The notes beneath the pieces were generated by a model, which was not told the origin of the DNA, did no database searches, and was given only the letters and a program-made list of their open reading frames with translations. Below are positions 24,606 to 35,449 of a DNA stretch of 64,000 nt, piece by piece (position 1 is the first letter of the stretch; the number at the start of each line of letters is the position of its first letter). The stretch comes from Plotosus lineatus (taxonomy: Eukaryota > Chordata > Actinopteri > Siluriformes > Plotosidae). The DNA lies in assembly GCA_024760905.1 (NCBI GenBank), contig CM045729.1:55595080-55659079 (forward strand). Reading direction: 5' to 3'. The position numbers and the translations under genes are program-made.

Positions 24606-24932
24606 CAGTCGGCCCCCAACTTACAAAACCCCCTGGGTACGAAAATCACGGGTTATGAAAAACATTTTCCCCGGGATACGAAAACAGCCCCCTCTTACAA
24701 AAAGAAATTTAAAAATTCAAATGCGCACATCAAAATTTCACATGATGCGTGAGTTGCTCTCTCATTGCTGTCTGTCGCCCCGCTAACCTCCCATTGGCTA
24801 GGAGGGATGATGCAGAACCAGAAGGAGACCTTAAAGCGGAAATACAGTGAGGACCTCTGATCTTTCAAACAGGTACTATAATTCTGCTTTAAATAAAACA
24901 TCTCTCCATGTGTGTGTATGTGAGAGAGACAG

Positions 24933-24970
<38 letters not shown>

Positions 24971-25210
24971 AAGCTTATCTCTTTAGTTTTTAGTTTAGTT
25001 TTTTTTTAAGTTGTTTAATTCAGTAAATATTTAATAAATGTGGCCCATTTGAGCTCATCTGAAATTCCAATTCCTCAAGGAATCAAGTTAAAGTTGAGTT
25101 TGGACCTCAGATCTGTCAGGCAGGGAATGCGCTTTGAATTCCAAGTCGTGTGGGCGTGGCCCACAGCACTACAATAAGCATTTAATGTGTATACAATACA
25201 CATTTAATGC

Positions 25211-25280
<70 letters not shown>

Positions 25281-27659
25281 CAGGAGTGTGTGTGTGTTAA
25301 TAAAAAATGTTTAATAATGGTTTAATAAATATGTTAATAAAATGGTTTATGTTAAAAAATGTTTAAATGGTTTAATAAATTATTTTCTTTTACTTTTAAC
25401 ACATATTTCATACAAAATTGGTGTAGTTTTATCATTTTTAAAGGGTCTTTGGAGCCTTGGAACAAATCAGGCGTTTAACATGTAAAATGCGACCCCTACT
25501 GACGAAACTCCCACGTTATGAAAAAGGCGCTGGAACGGATTAATTTCGGTAAGTCAGGGGCCAACTGTATATATACACACACAGTCAGCCCTCTACTTAC
25601 GAAAACCTCTGAATATGAAAAATCCAGGTTACGAAAAACATTTTCCTAAATTTTCACCTTCTGTATACGAAACAACCTCTTCTTACGAAAATCACCAAAC
25701 TCGGCATTCAAAAATTCAAACAATGCGTGAGTTGCTCTCTCACTGGCTGTCTCCCAACATCCCACCCCGCTGGCATCCTATTAGCCAGGAGAGAGCTGAA
25801 CACTATGGGCACATGCATGAAGCAGAGTTGAACAGGATTATTGGCTCGTGAGGTTTTTTGAGATTGATCATTGCAGCGTTATATTTCATTATCCATCATG
25901 GACCCCAAGAAAGTGATTCCCAGTGACAACGAAAAGAAGAAGCGGGCTCCATTATCAATCAAAGTGAAGCAGGAAATTAAAAAAAAAAAACGAAAGTGGG
26001 ATGTGGTTGAGTGAAATCGCAAAGGAGTATGGCCAAAACCCCTCTACAATCGGGACGATATTGAAGCAGAAGGAGACTTTAAAAGCGGAGATACAGTGAT
26101 GGAGGCGATTATTTCAGAAAAAGCAACCGCCATATTTAAGGACCTCGTGAAGGAGGGTGCGAGTGAGGGTGGTTTTAAAGCTTTAAAGCGTCGCATGGGT
26201 GGTTCGAGAGATTTAAAAAAGGTAAATAATTTTCTTTTACTTTTAACACATATTTCATACAAATTTGGTGTATTTTTATAATTTTTAAAAGGGTTTATGG
26301 GGTAGTCTTGGGAGCCTTGGAATGAATCACGTGTTTTACATGTAAAATGCACCTCTACTTACGAGAACTCCAGGTTACAAAAAGGCACTGGAACGGATTA
26401 ATTTCGTAAGTAGAGGGCAGACTGTACATACATATATGTATGTATGTAGATGGCAAGGGTCCATGAGTTCCCACCATTTGACATTGCTGACACAGATCCA
26501 ATAGAAGAAAATAAAACAAGATTACGACAGTAAAAAGGGTGGCTCAGTGGATGAAAAGGTCCCAGGGGCTGCAATTTTTAAAAAATGTTACGTATTAAGG
26601 ATTTTATTAGTAAAATGTATTTCTGCAGGATGGTGTAGTAGTTAGCAAGTCTGCCTAAAAAAATGAAGGTCCTAGGTTTGAGTCCTGAGTGAAAGTGTTT
26701 TTGTGTGGAGTTTACATGTTCTCTGTATACTTGAGAAGATTTCCTCTGGATACTCTGGTTGCCTCCCACAGTTCAAATATATGAACTTTAGGCTTATTTG
26801 TTTTTCCAAATTGTCGCTAGGTTTGAGTATGAGTGGTTATGCATGTTGGCCCTTTAATTATCTAGGGAGCTATTCAGGGTGTACCCCGTCTCTGAGACAG
26901 TCTTCAGCTTTCCTGCGACCCTGGATTAAGTGGTTTGAAAAATGAGTGATCACGAGTGAGTGTATTTCTGAATGTTGAGCTGATTTTTATTATATATTTT
27001 CTAAAAGAACACTATACATCTCAACCAAAAAGAGGTCCATAAAAGTTGTACCTCCAGACTGTTCATAGTGAAATATACTTTGGTGGCCATGTTTTCATTA
27101 ATACTTTCGACCCATAACAGCAAAGTTGGTATTAGATCAGAAATTATCGATTTTGAGTTATTAGTACTATTTTGTACCGGATATCCTACGCTTTAAAATT
27201 ACTTATGAATTTTTTAACATAACTGTCCTTTTTTGAGTAAACAATCAAAACCTGCCAGGTCTTTTCAGAGTTTTAAGCATTCAATTTAGGGGAAAAAATC
27301 GTGTTTAAAATTTAACAAAGTACAGTCATACCTCACCTTATGAAAATAATCCGTTCCAGAAGTGGTTTCGTAACCTGATTTTTTCGTAAGTTGAGTCACA
27401 TTTTACATGTAAAAGGCCTGATTCGTTCTAAGGCCCCCAATACTACCCCCTAAACCCTTTAAAAATTATAAAAGTATACCTTTTAAGGCCTCCTTCTGCT
27501 TCAATATCTTACCGATGGTAGACGGGTTTCGGACATATTTCTTTGCAATATCACTCAACCGCATGCCACGAGCCCACTTCTTTTCACTCGCACCAAGAAC
27601 CACTTTCACCAGTTATCACACGCGTGCGTGTGTGTGTGTGTGTGTGTGTGTGCGTGCCC

Positions 27660-27707
<48 letters not shown>

Positions 27708-29953
27708 ATGCGTATGTGGACCATGTCTTCTTAGCAGAGTTATAATCTTACAAATGTTTATGCAAGGTTAAAAGTCTGAGCCGAAAAATAAAGTTACAAT
27801 GAGCACACTCAAAAAAACTCACGAAACAACAGTAACTTTGTCCTTTCAGCGTGTTAGAACTCCGTGACGAACAATGGGTCGAAGGCACACGAAAAGCATC
27901 ATGGGTATTATGGAGATACAGCTCCCTCCTAGCCAATGGGAGAGCAACTCGTGCATTGTTTGAATTTTTGAAATGGCGCGTTTCGTAACGTGAATTTTTT
28001 TTCGTATCCAGAGATGGAAATTTTAGGTAAATGCGTTTCGTAACTTGGATTTTTCATTTGTTGGGTCTTTCGTAAGGTGAGGTATCACTTTATTTAATAA
28101 CATCCAAATCAGTACCCGCTTTGCTGTGATGCGTCACATTAAATTCCACACATTGTGCTATGCAACAAGAAGAAACATGTCAAAATATTTCCATGGGACA
28201 ACAAAACAATACTCGTTTAATGTGTGACAAGAACAACAAGACAAAATGAGAAGTGATTCACTCATTCTCACTTTCACAGTACAAAATGAAAACAAATGAA
28301 AGCAATGCATGCTCAGAGTGTTTCCAGAGAAATCTACCGGAGGGTCCTAGTACTGCACAGAAACTGACAGGAAATCAGCTAGATTTTAGTCAACTAAATA
28401 CAGCATTTAAACACAGCGATGTCTGTGAAGCCTCAGAATGATGCATGATTACACTGCATGACTGCAACTTGATTTGCTATTCAGTGAATAAAATTTGGAA
28501 AAGTTGCAACCATCCGATCAACAGTACTGAACATCATCCATTACTGCAGAGCTCAAATACCCTGTTCCCACACAGAACAGTACATGACACCAAAAGCTTC
28601 CAGAATAAAATATAACACTGTTTATCACAATGTTATTCTCCAAATACTGGAGTGACCATTTCACAGTAAACAAAACAACTACACTCAGGATTAAACGCTT
28701 TGATTAGCTGTCTTCTATTCAGTGTTCTGGCTGCTGTTCAGCTACGACCATAAGGGTTTGGGTGGACTACAAACAAAGTGTCAGCCAATATACACAACTT
28801 TGGACGGCACTTAAGAAATAAAAAAAAATGTAAAAAAAAAAAAAAAAACACAGAACAAGAGACATCGCAGATTTAAACATTGGCTTTTTGTCTTATTGAT
28901 AGAAGAAAATGCTGGAGGCTATGCAAACTGTCAAACTGACGGTAGTGAAAAGAGCATGACCAATAACTCGCTGCTCAAATGCTTATAAACATCATGAGAT
29001 AATATTCCACTATTCCCCGGCTGGGAGGCTGGCTTGAGTCAGCCATAGTAAGAGCCAAAACCTAGTAAATTATATTGTCAGTGTCATAAATACGAGCTGC
29101 AAAATAAAATCATTTTTACATTTCCCATGCTGCACCTGCCCGGTCATGCTGGCGATTAGAGTTCGGGATAATGAGGCCATTACCAAAATCACATGCAAAG
29201 CATAAGATCATATTCCTCTCCCATGAGTCCCAGAGAAGAAATAAGAAGCAACAGCCAGGACAGAAGCACTGTCATGCACCTTATACTCTCGACGTATAAA
29301 TCAACTCTGGGTTGTGTAAGCATGGCCCTTGTGCTCAGCCTTTGTGATCAGGCTGATGACATTCATGTTAATTCCTCGCAGTAGTTATCCTGACACACAA
29401 CAGGCCCAAGCACTCTGGTGTGACCTTTACACAGGCAGCCCCAACCACCACAGTTAAGGAAATGTTTTACAGCAGCTGCGGTATGTAGCTCAGTGTTTAT
29501 CTTCTGTTTTAAACAAATTATGAGGGGGGAAAAAAAAAAAAAAAGTGGCTCAGGGCATGTATAAGAGCAGCAAAAATATCTTGGACGTCATTAACTTGAG
29601 AGGAGCATGAGTGGTACCAAGCTAAATGCCATTTATATGATCATTTTTTGTTTACTTGGAATTTAAGAGCATTACTATTGCATGGAAATGGTTCTCAAAC
29701 ACCAAAGCTGCATGGTAGTAAATAAAACCCACTGTATGTCAGAACCAGCTCTTCTGTGGTGTAAACATCAGACACTCACCTCTATAGGCTGAGTTGATGA
29801 AAGGTCGACCTGAAAAATAATAAACATGATTCAGTCCTGCATCTGTATTCAATTACATGCTTGTAAAATGGCTTATAAAGTGACTCAGTATGGGGGATAC
29901 TTTAATTACTTTAATTTGTATGAACTTGTGTGCGAGTGTGTGTGCATGTATGT

Positions 29954-29989
<36 letters not shown>

Positions 29990-30340
29990 ACAAGGCAAAC
30001 CTGAGACAGATGTGTAGATGTTTCCTAGAAGAGACTACTGTATAGTTGAAGGCATGCACGGATGGATCTCTAAATTGTTAACCAAAGGTTTGATATAGTT
30101 GATATATGTTATTTTCTATATTAACCCTGGTTTCTAAAAAGGCAATGCAAACAACTACAAAATTATTCACATACTAAAGCATATTTTAACTGCTGTTATT
30201 GAAAACTTGCGAGCCAAAGCATGCTCTGGGTCCCTGGGTATGCCTGGCTGAGTGTCCATGACTCATTGCATGCTACATGCAGGTGAAACTGGATGTGTTT
30301 GTGTGGATTAGTCTTTGTTATTATATCATCAATTCAATTC

Positions 30341-30418
<78 letters not shown>

Positions 30419-30751
30419 TCTTAGATCATGTACTCTGTCTTTTTTTTACTAAAACAAAGAAGTGAAAAAACAGAAACTAAGTTAAAAAATATTAGCCACG
30501 GGGAAAGACTCAGCAGTTTCCTTCATCTGATTTTCTCCCTGCATCTGTTTTCCAAAGCCAATCTCAACTTAATGCCAAGTACAACTAAAATTCATCTCCT
30601 GTCTGTGACTTGGGCTCGCTTCCAGAAAATAGAACTCCTCTCATACACTTATACACTTCATGCCAAAGCACAAGATTCACAGTAAAGACTCGAAAACAAG
30701 AGAAGCTGGCCTTGATTAAGATTTAAAGCATGTTTTGATGGGCCTGCCTGC

Positions 30752-30819
<68 letters not shown>

Positions 30820-31360
30820 TCAGCTCAATCTCAAAGCTGAGCCAGGAAGCTCTTGGAAGATGGAAGGAAGATGTTTTTTCTTTTTTTTTTCTTTTTTTTT
30901 TTTTTTTTTAAACTGCTTTCAGTGCTGGGATGAAAAGATAAACCAATGCAAAGGATTTTTTTTATGCTCCAGACTATTTTAACCTTGAAATTCATCCTCC
31001 TGCTCTATTTTCTCAGTTCCAGAACCACAAATCGGGCCAAACAGGGGATCAGAAATGGAGCAGATTGTTGAAAGAGAAGTGATTTCCCACCTTCACCAGC
31101 ATCCTTCAGTGCAGTGAAAGCACAGCAGCCTCCGAGCAGGCGCGTGAAATCAAAGCACAGACACCACTGGCTTTTTACAGCTCGGAGACGTGAGCGCGCG
31201 CTCTGACAAACCCCGTCAAACAGCGCCGAACTGCCATTATCGACTCGGAAAATCAAGCGCGTGCTCTTGTGCGCGTGCCAAAAACAAACCAGTGAGGCGA
31301 CATGCATCAAAGGTTCTTTTTCGGAGAACTTTAACCGCGCGAGCACTTTCCTGAAGATGA

Positions 31361-31446
<86 letters not shown>

Positions 31447-32081
31447 ACTCACAGTGCGTCTAAACGACACACTCAAGCTGATATGCCCCAAACCGCCATT
31501 TCCAGTTTTGCTGCACACTGTCACTATCTGACTTTATCTGCGATTTACAGCCGACACGCTGATAAAACAACAACAACTCTGCACAAGCGCGAAGCCTGAG
31601 CACGCGCGCACTGAAAAACACTTCATACGTAATCAATTAAAATCTAAAAGCGTCACCTCAAACCTTATCAACAGTTTCACGCTTTTTGCTTCAAAACTAA
31701 AAAATATATATATTATATATATATATATATCACTTTCACTTCAAGGTCAACATAGTTGCCCTAATCTCACGTGCGTCACGGGACAGGCTTGTGCTGTTTA
31801 TCGTGCCTGTAAGCGTGAGTGGGTGCGCGTGAGCGTGAGTGTGTGTGTGTGTGTGTGCGCGCGCGGAGAACGTGTGCTCTCTCGTGCCTCACCTCACGGA
31901 GATAACCGGTCAAGTGCAGCAAAATAGTCACACTGGACGCTACTTGCAGCAGGCCCATCACAGCCAGCGTGCCGAAAATCAGCGGCCTGTGGGCGCTTTG
32001 GGTCGGCGGCTGAAAGCGCGGTCCTCCGTGCTCCGTGTCCATATGGTTCCGCAGGTAACCGTGATAGTCATTAGCTGCCAT
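18378..32081 (-). CDS. tnfsf11: TNF superfamily member 11 (RANKL), four coding exons
   Basis: Type II membrane cytokine; in vertebrates it binds RANK to drive osteoclast formation and lymphoid signalling and is blocked by osteoprotegerin. Coding exons, 5' to 3': 31893-32081, 29780-29809, 18882-19008, 18378-18799. They join in frame to 255 residues. Residues 1-32 are cytosolic, about 33-57 form the membrane anchor, 74-101 are a stalk with a basic run (KKRDRPRKK), and the TNF homology domain runs from about 102 to the end. The last exon has the RANKL hallmarks: EEQGLYYVYAKTCFRY, then NVSNSWLLDPEPEGTYFGAF, close to human VSNPSLLDPDQDATYFGAF. The N-terminus MAANDYHGYLR resembles human RANKL N-terminal DYTKYLR. 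The chain is shorter than human (317) because the stalk is shorter. An extra phase-0 exon between exons 2 and 3 cannot be excluded. akap11 lies upstream in the same direction, as in human. Confidence 0.93.
18882..19008 (-). CDS. tnfsf11: tnfsf11 exon 3: stalk and start of TNF domain
   Basis: A long T-tract acceptor (the A run at 19011-19034 on the plus strand) precedes EVHSQPIIADAFKDF; the exon ends at a GTAAGT donor, phase 1. KKDPTPAAHLSVKTP aligns with human KLEAQPFAHLTINAT, the first strand of the TNF domain. Confidence 0.9.
19168..19460 (+). mobile_element. SINE family B, in tnfsf11 intron 2
   Basis: B box GCTGGTTCGATTCC, GCCCTTGAGCAAGACACCTA, GCAGCCCACTGCGCC and end GGGTTAAGTGCAGAGGAAAT. 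Confidence 0.85.
19690..19815 (-). mobile_element. SINE family D, 3' fragment
   Basis: TTTTTACACCTGAGCCTACT ... GCAGCATGAGGTGACTAGGA ... CTAGTCCATCACAGGTTATC, the antisense tail of the family at 2826-3115. Confidence 0.75.
19816..21045. other. tnfsf11 intron 2 sequence, nothing recognised
   Basis: AT-rich. No minus-strand exon with matching phase and RANKL similarity was found. Confidence 0.5.
21048..22061. mobile_element. Pogo/Tigger-type non-autonomous element (1014 bases)
   Basis: Ends CAGACGCTCCCTGACTTAC (left) and the reverse complement of CAGACGCTCCCCGACTTGTG (right), with TA on both sides. No transposase frame. Superfamily inferred from the CAG...CTG ends and TA target. Confidence 0.8.
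22064..23357. other. tnfsf11 intron 2 sequence, nothing recognised
   Basis: The minus-strand frame at 22904-23158 (84 codons) has splice-like edges but the wrong phase to join tnfsf11 exons. Confidence 0.45.
23360..24118. mobile_element. Pogo/Tigger-type non-autonomous element (759 bases)
   Basis: Ends CAGTGAGTCGTCGACTTCC and AAGTCGACGACTCACTG with TA on both sides. Confidence 0.85.
24301..24560. mobile_element. Second copy of the hammerhead-bearing inverted repeat, right arm truncated
   Basis: Left part 24301-24470 matches 10702-10870; right part 24488-24556 is the inverted copy but lacks the first half of the hammerhead. (TA)n and (GA)n tracts touch both ends. Confidence 0.78.
24408..24462 (-). 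ncRNA. Type I hammerhead ribozyme motif
   Basis: CUGAAGA at 24451-24457, stem I ATCAC/GTGAT and stem II as in the 10899-10953 copy. Stem III is ACA/TGT with loop GATG instead of GATC, a change confined to the loop. Confidence 0.77.
24606..25567. mobile_element. Tigger-like element, family T1
   Basis: Left end CAGTCGGCCCCCAACTTAC, right end reads TTTCGGTAAGTCAGGGGCC...CTG; TA flanks. Contains (GA)n and (GT)n tracts. Same family as 53312-54299 and 25582-26424. Confidence 0.83.
25582..26424 (+). mobile_element. Tigger-like element with transposase remnant
   Basis: Ends CAGTCAGCCCTCTACTTACG and CGTAAGTAGAGGGCAGACTG. From ATG at 25898: MDPKKVIPSDNEKKKRAPLS, a frameshift at an A run (25980), then WLSEIAKEYGQNPSTIGTIL, then DLVKEGASEGGFKALKRRMG. 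This is the CENP-B-type N-terminal DNA-binding region of pogo/Tigger transposases; the DDE part is gone. Confidence 0.85.
26623..26945 (+). mobile_element. SINE family A, degenerate
   Basis: TGGTGTAGTAGTTAGCAAGT, B box GGTTTGAGTCC, TGGAGTTTACATGTTCTC and tail GGGAGCTATTCAGGGTGTAC. Confidence 0.8.
27107..28137. mobile_element. Diverged MITE (as 17761-18000) split by a Tigger-like element
   Basis: Left half 27107-27322 and right half 28090-28137 match the two parts of the 17761-18000 element, including CCATAACAGCAAAG and CTTTGCTGTGATGCGTCAC ends. Confidence 0.75.
27323..28089 (-). mobile_element. Tigger-like element with transposase remnant, nested
   Basis: Left end CAGTCATACCTCACCTTATG, right end TTTCGTAAGGTGAGGTAT. 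On the minus strand near 27490-27580 it encodes KWARGMRLSDIAKKYVRNPS followed by TIGKILKQKEALK, a CENP-B-type helix-turn-helix. A (GT)n tract fills 27622-27712. Confidence 0.8.
28138..29779. other. tnfsf11 intron 2, no gene recognised
   Basis: Mostly single-copy-looking sequence with short poly(A) runs at about 28819-28847 and 29527-29543. Confidence 0.5.
29780..29809 (-). CDS. tnfsf11: tnfsf11 exon 2: 30-nt microexon
   Basis: Preceded by a TTTTTCAG acceptor and followed by a GTGAGT donor. It encodes ten residues, VDLSSTQPIE, in phase 0-0, so it links exon 1 to exon 3 without a frame change. It encodes membrane-proximal stalk. Support is splice signals and phase only. Confidence 0.72.
29810..31892. 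repeat. tnfsf11 intron 1: several microsatellites
   Basis: (TA)n at 29955-29972 and 30344-30416, (GT)n at 30755-30818, poly(T) at 30870-30910, a double (TA)n at 31363-31442, (TA)n at 31702-31730 and (GT)n/(CG)n at 31835-31865. CpG-rich sequence at 31130-31640 lies just downstream of exon 1. Confidence 0.9.
31893..32081 (-). CDS. tnfsf11: tnfsf11 exon 1: cytosolic tail and membrane anchor
   Basis: 63 codons from ATG at 32081, ending LTGYLRE at a GTGAGG donor (phase 0). Hydrophobic segment LIFGTLAVMGLLQVASSVTI is the signal anchor. Reading on past the donor gives only a low-complexity GT-repeat translation, which supports the splice site. Confidence 0.93.
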
Positions 32082-32230
32082 GAGCGCGCGCTGGTAATAA
32101 CCTCCTCGGTGCAGGAAGTCGCTAATGTGCGAGGATTGCTATATGAACTGTGGGTGGGGAGAGCGGCCGCGCTGCCGTGCGCGCACTCAGCCAATCAGAT
32201 AAAAGCCGACTCGGGAACTGTCTCGAGCTC
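32082..32230 (-). promoter_or_regulatory. Candidate tnfsf11 5' UTR and promoter, CpG-rich
   Basis: The 150 bases upstream of the ATG are rich in CpG (NotI-like GCGGCCGC at about 32163) and carry a CCAAT motif at 32191 and a TATA-like CATATAG on the minus strand near 32140. No transcription start can be fixed from sequence alone. Confidence 0.45.
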
Positions 32231-32342
32231 AGTCAGTTTACAACCCAGTGACTCCTTCAAGCTCATTTCTACCCAACATCCTTCAAAACCGTGCCTTTTT
32301 CCTTTATGCAATACCAGAGCAGACCATCTCTCATTTCCCCAG

Positions 32343-32367
32343 TGTGTGTGTGTGTGTGTGTGTGTGT
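32343..32367. repeat. (GT)n microsatellite upstream of tnfsf11
   Basis: Twelve GT units about 260 bases upstream of the start codon. Confidence 0.93.
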
Positions 32368-32744
32368 TTACATGGTAACGTGCTCGTCGTGTAACTTTAA
32401 ACTGGTTTCCAAAGAGCACTTTTGTGTAATTAATTGGTTGATACATGCACACTGTACACTTTATTCAGTTCACCATGTACATCTCTCACAGTAAAGCTTA
32501 AACAGGTACAGTACACCCTGAAGGATGCAAGTGACAGCCAAGTGGCAAGGAGGGATACTCACAGGGACAGACTAGACCATCCAGGAATGGCACATTCAAT
32601 CCAAAGATTCAAAAGATTCTCCCATGGGAGTTTCATGCCAGAATCATTCTACTTCTCCTTAAAGTGTATGGCTGCAATATTAAAATGTTGATCATCACTA
32701 CAGTAAATTATGCTGTCTTTTGTTGGCTTTGTGTACATAGGTTT

Positions 32745-33312
32745 TGTGTGGGGGCCGGTGGTGCTGGGCTCATGGTCATAAGGTTGTGTGTTCGAATCCC
32801 ATTTAGACCCCCCCCCCCCCACTGTGTTAAGATCCCTGGGCAAGATCTTAACCACAAGTGTGCCTCTGTTGATTGATTGATTGAAACATATTTTATTCAT
32901 TGAAGAAAGGGATTGGGCACAAGTTATCCAACTTAGTGAAGCCCTCTCCACAGATTATTTAGTCAATTAACCTACTGTGCATGTTTTTGGACTGTGGGAG
33001 GAAACCGGAGTACCCGGAGGAAACACACGCAAGCACAGGAAGAACATGCAAACTCCACACAGAAACGCCCAGGTTTGGATTCAAACCCAGGCCTTCTCGC
33101 TGTGAGGCGGGCGTGCTTACCACTACGCCATCGTGCACCGTGCCTCTGTTTACCCAGCAGTATAAATGGGTACCAGTAAAAATATACTGGGAAAGCAAAC
33201 TGTGATGGACTAGCATCCCATCCAGGGGGAGTTGAACTCTTGGTAGCTTCACACTATGAAAACCGGGGATAAGCACCGGCCTGATGAGCCACTAGGCTCA
33301 GGTGTAAAAAGT
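32745..33312 (+). mobile_element. SINE family D, split by another SINE
   Basis: Head at 32745-32870 (GTGTTCGAATCC, poly(C) at 32808-32820, AAGATCTTAACCACAAGTG) and remainder at 33140-33312 (TACCCAGCAGTATAAATGGG ... GATGAGCCACTAGG). Confidence 0.88.
32871..33139 (-). mobile_element. SINE family A variant nested in family D, 11-bp target-site duplication
   Basis: Flanked by GTGCCTCTGTT at 32860-32870 and 33140-33150. The tRNA head is at the high-coordinate end (antisense TACCACTACGCCATCGTGCA); the 3' tail ends in TCAATCAATCAATC units and differs from the usual family A tail. Confidence 0.92.
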
Positions 33313-33364
33313 CCAACATGCTACCTACCTACATAGGTTTTAATGTGTATCATTCTTTCATACA

Positions 33365-33490
33365 TACATTTACTGACCTGGAGCCTGGAGCCTATCTCAG
33401 GGAGAAGGTCCTGTATGGTACACTCTGTGAACAGCTTGCTAGTCCATTGCAGGCAACACATAAACAACCACTCACCCTCCCACTCAGGGA
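33365..33490 (-). mobile_element. SINE fragment
   Basis: GGAGCCTATCTCAGGGAGAA ... GCTTGCTAGTCCATTGCAGG ... AACCACTCACCCTCCCACTC, an antisense tail piece abutting the next SINE. Confidence 0.6.
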
Positions 33491-33499
33491 CAATTTCAT

Positions 33500-33775
33500 T
33501 CATTCATTCATTTTCTGAACCGCTTAATCCTAATTAGGGTCGCAGTGAGGCTGGCGCCCATCTTAGCCAACTCTGGGCGACAGATCACCAGGCCATCGTA
33601 GGGCCAACACTCACACAACCATTCACACTCACACCCACACCGAGGGGTGATTTGGAACAGCCAATAAGTCTACCGTGTATGTTTTTGATCTGTGGGAACA
33701 AAACAGGCCTAACTGGAGGAAGCCAACACAGGCATGTGGAGAACATGCAAACCCCACATAGAAACACCCTCACCA
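33500..33775 (-). mobile_element. SINE family A
   Basis: (ATTC)n end, TTTTCTGAACCGCTTAATCC, GCTGGCGCCCATCTTAGCC, CCGTGTATGTTTTTGATCTG and GAGAACATGCAAACCCCACA; the tRNA head is truncated. Confidence 0.85.
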
Positions 33776-35446
33776 AGCCTGGGGAAACCCCCTCCCCCCA
33801 TGCATTTATTGTGATTTCTGGCTTGGGTGTTGCTGGTATGTATGATTTACAGATCTTTCTTCAAAGCTTTACAATAAAATTAAATTACAGTCCAACTCCA
33901 GTTTGTATTTTTTTATGAAAATAATCTATAGGAACTGTTCCAGCTGAAACCTACATTTAAAGGTTTCAAAAGATAATGGTAACACCTCAGGAATAATGAA
34001 AGATCCTGTGTGTGATTTGAGTACACAATAGTTTCACTTGGCAGTTTGGCCTCCTGATCTCTCTGAAGCTACACCGTCACTGCAGGCCTGCAGCTGTGCT
34101 TCACTGAAATCTATGTTCCTGTGTCGCAGTGCCATCTTATGTAGGGGTAATTCTGTTTTACAGCTACGAAATAGACCCTTGATCAGTATATGGCTTCCTC
34201 CTGTCTCATATAACGTGACAGAAGATTAAATGGCTTATCTAAATTGCCCCTATAGGCGTGAATAAGGGCATTTAATCTGACAGCTCATACAGGGTGTATT
34301 CATGCTTTGTGTATAATCTTCTGAGGACAGGGCCCTGACCAAGAAAAAAGAATTATTGATTAATTATTAATTATTACTGCATATTCAATATAATTGTTTT
34401 CTATATGTATTATCTTCTGAATGTGGGTTTCATACAGTACAGGTATGAACAATGGTGCTGGATTTAGAGGTGTGCAGGATGTCTCAATTTGTATATGTTA
34501 GGTAGAACGATCAGCAGGTATTGCAGGTATTGGAGCATTATTTGCAATGGCATTGCTTCAGGTTGAATATTGAGACATAATAAAGTCATTTGAATAAACC
34601 ATGGGAATAGACAAAATAATAGAAACAGCAAATAACACATTGGGTACCTTATAAGGTGTGGGGTCAGTGATTGATTTCATCACTCCTGCTGCTTTACATG
34701 TTTTTGTTAGAGAAGTAACACCTCTGGTGCTTTGAAGAATCAAAGCCACTATCGAGACCAAAGTGTCCAGTAAAGATGGTGCAATATGCTGATCTTGTTT
34801 TTTTTAAAGTGTCTCCTCAAGCAATGAGTTTTTAGCAGCGTCTAGTTTAGTTTATTACACAATATTATCAAGGAGCTGTCAATAGTCCCATAGACTATTT
34901 TAAACATCATACAACCAGGCAGAGAAATAATTTCAGTTGAAGACTCCCAAAAGATGGATATTCATAAAATTTTACCCACCCACCCCTCCCCCAACATGGT
35001 AAACAGTTAGCAACAAACATTGTGGGTTTGGTTTTGTGAAATCTAAACACATCTGAAAGTCGGAAAATTGGTGAAAGTCAACTCATCATCCATATTCCAT
35101 TTTCCATTGCTCAGGGGTCCAGGTTTTGTGCTGCTTACACCAAGTCGTGTGTATTTGTGTGTGGGCCTTGGATACCAGCAGTTTTTCAATAGCAGCTTGG
35201 TCATAAATCTCCGTTTGTGAAGCTGACCACATACAGTTGTTCTTTAATTGTTTCAACAAAGTGCTGATTCAATCTGAAAGAATTACCTTATGTCGTGTTT
35301 TCATTGTGTTTAACATACTTCTGATGAGTATACAAGCTTCAGCTCTTCAGTTATAGCCGCTATTCCATTCAACTGTTGTTATTGTTTGGATTACGTACTT
35401 TTTTTTTTTTTTTTTTTTTTACATATTGTCAAGTTTTATAAACAGG
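33776..35446. other. Intergenic, nothing recognised
   Basis: AT-rich sequence; short frames without known domains. Confidence 0.5.
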
Positions 35447-35449
35447 TGT

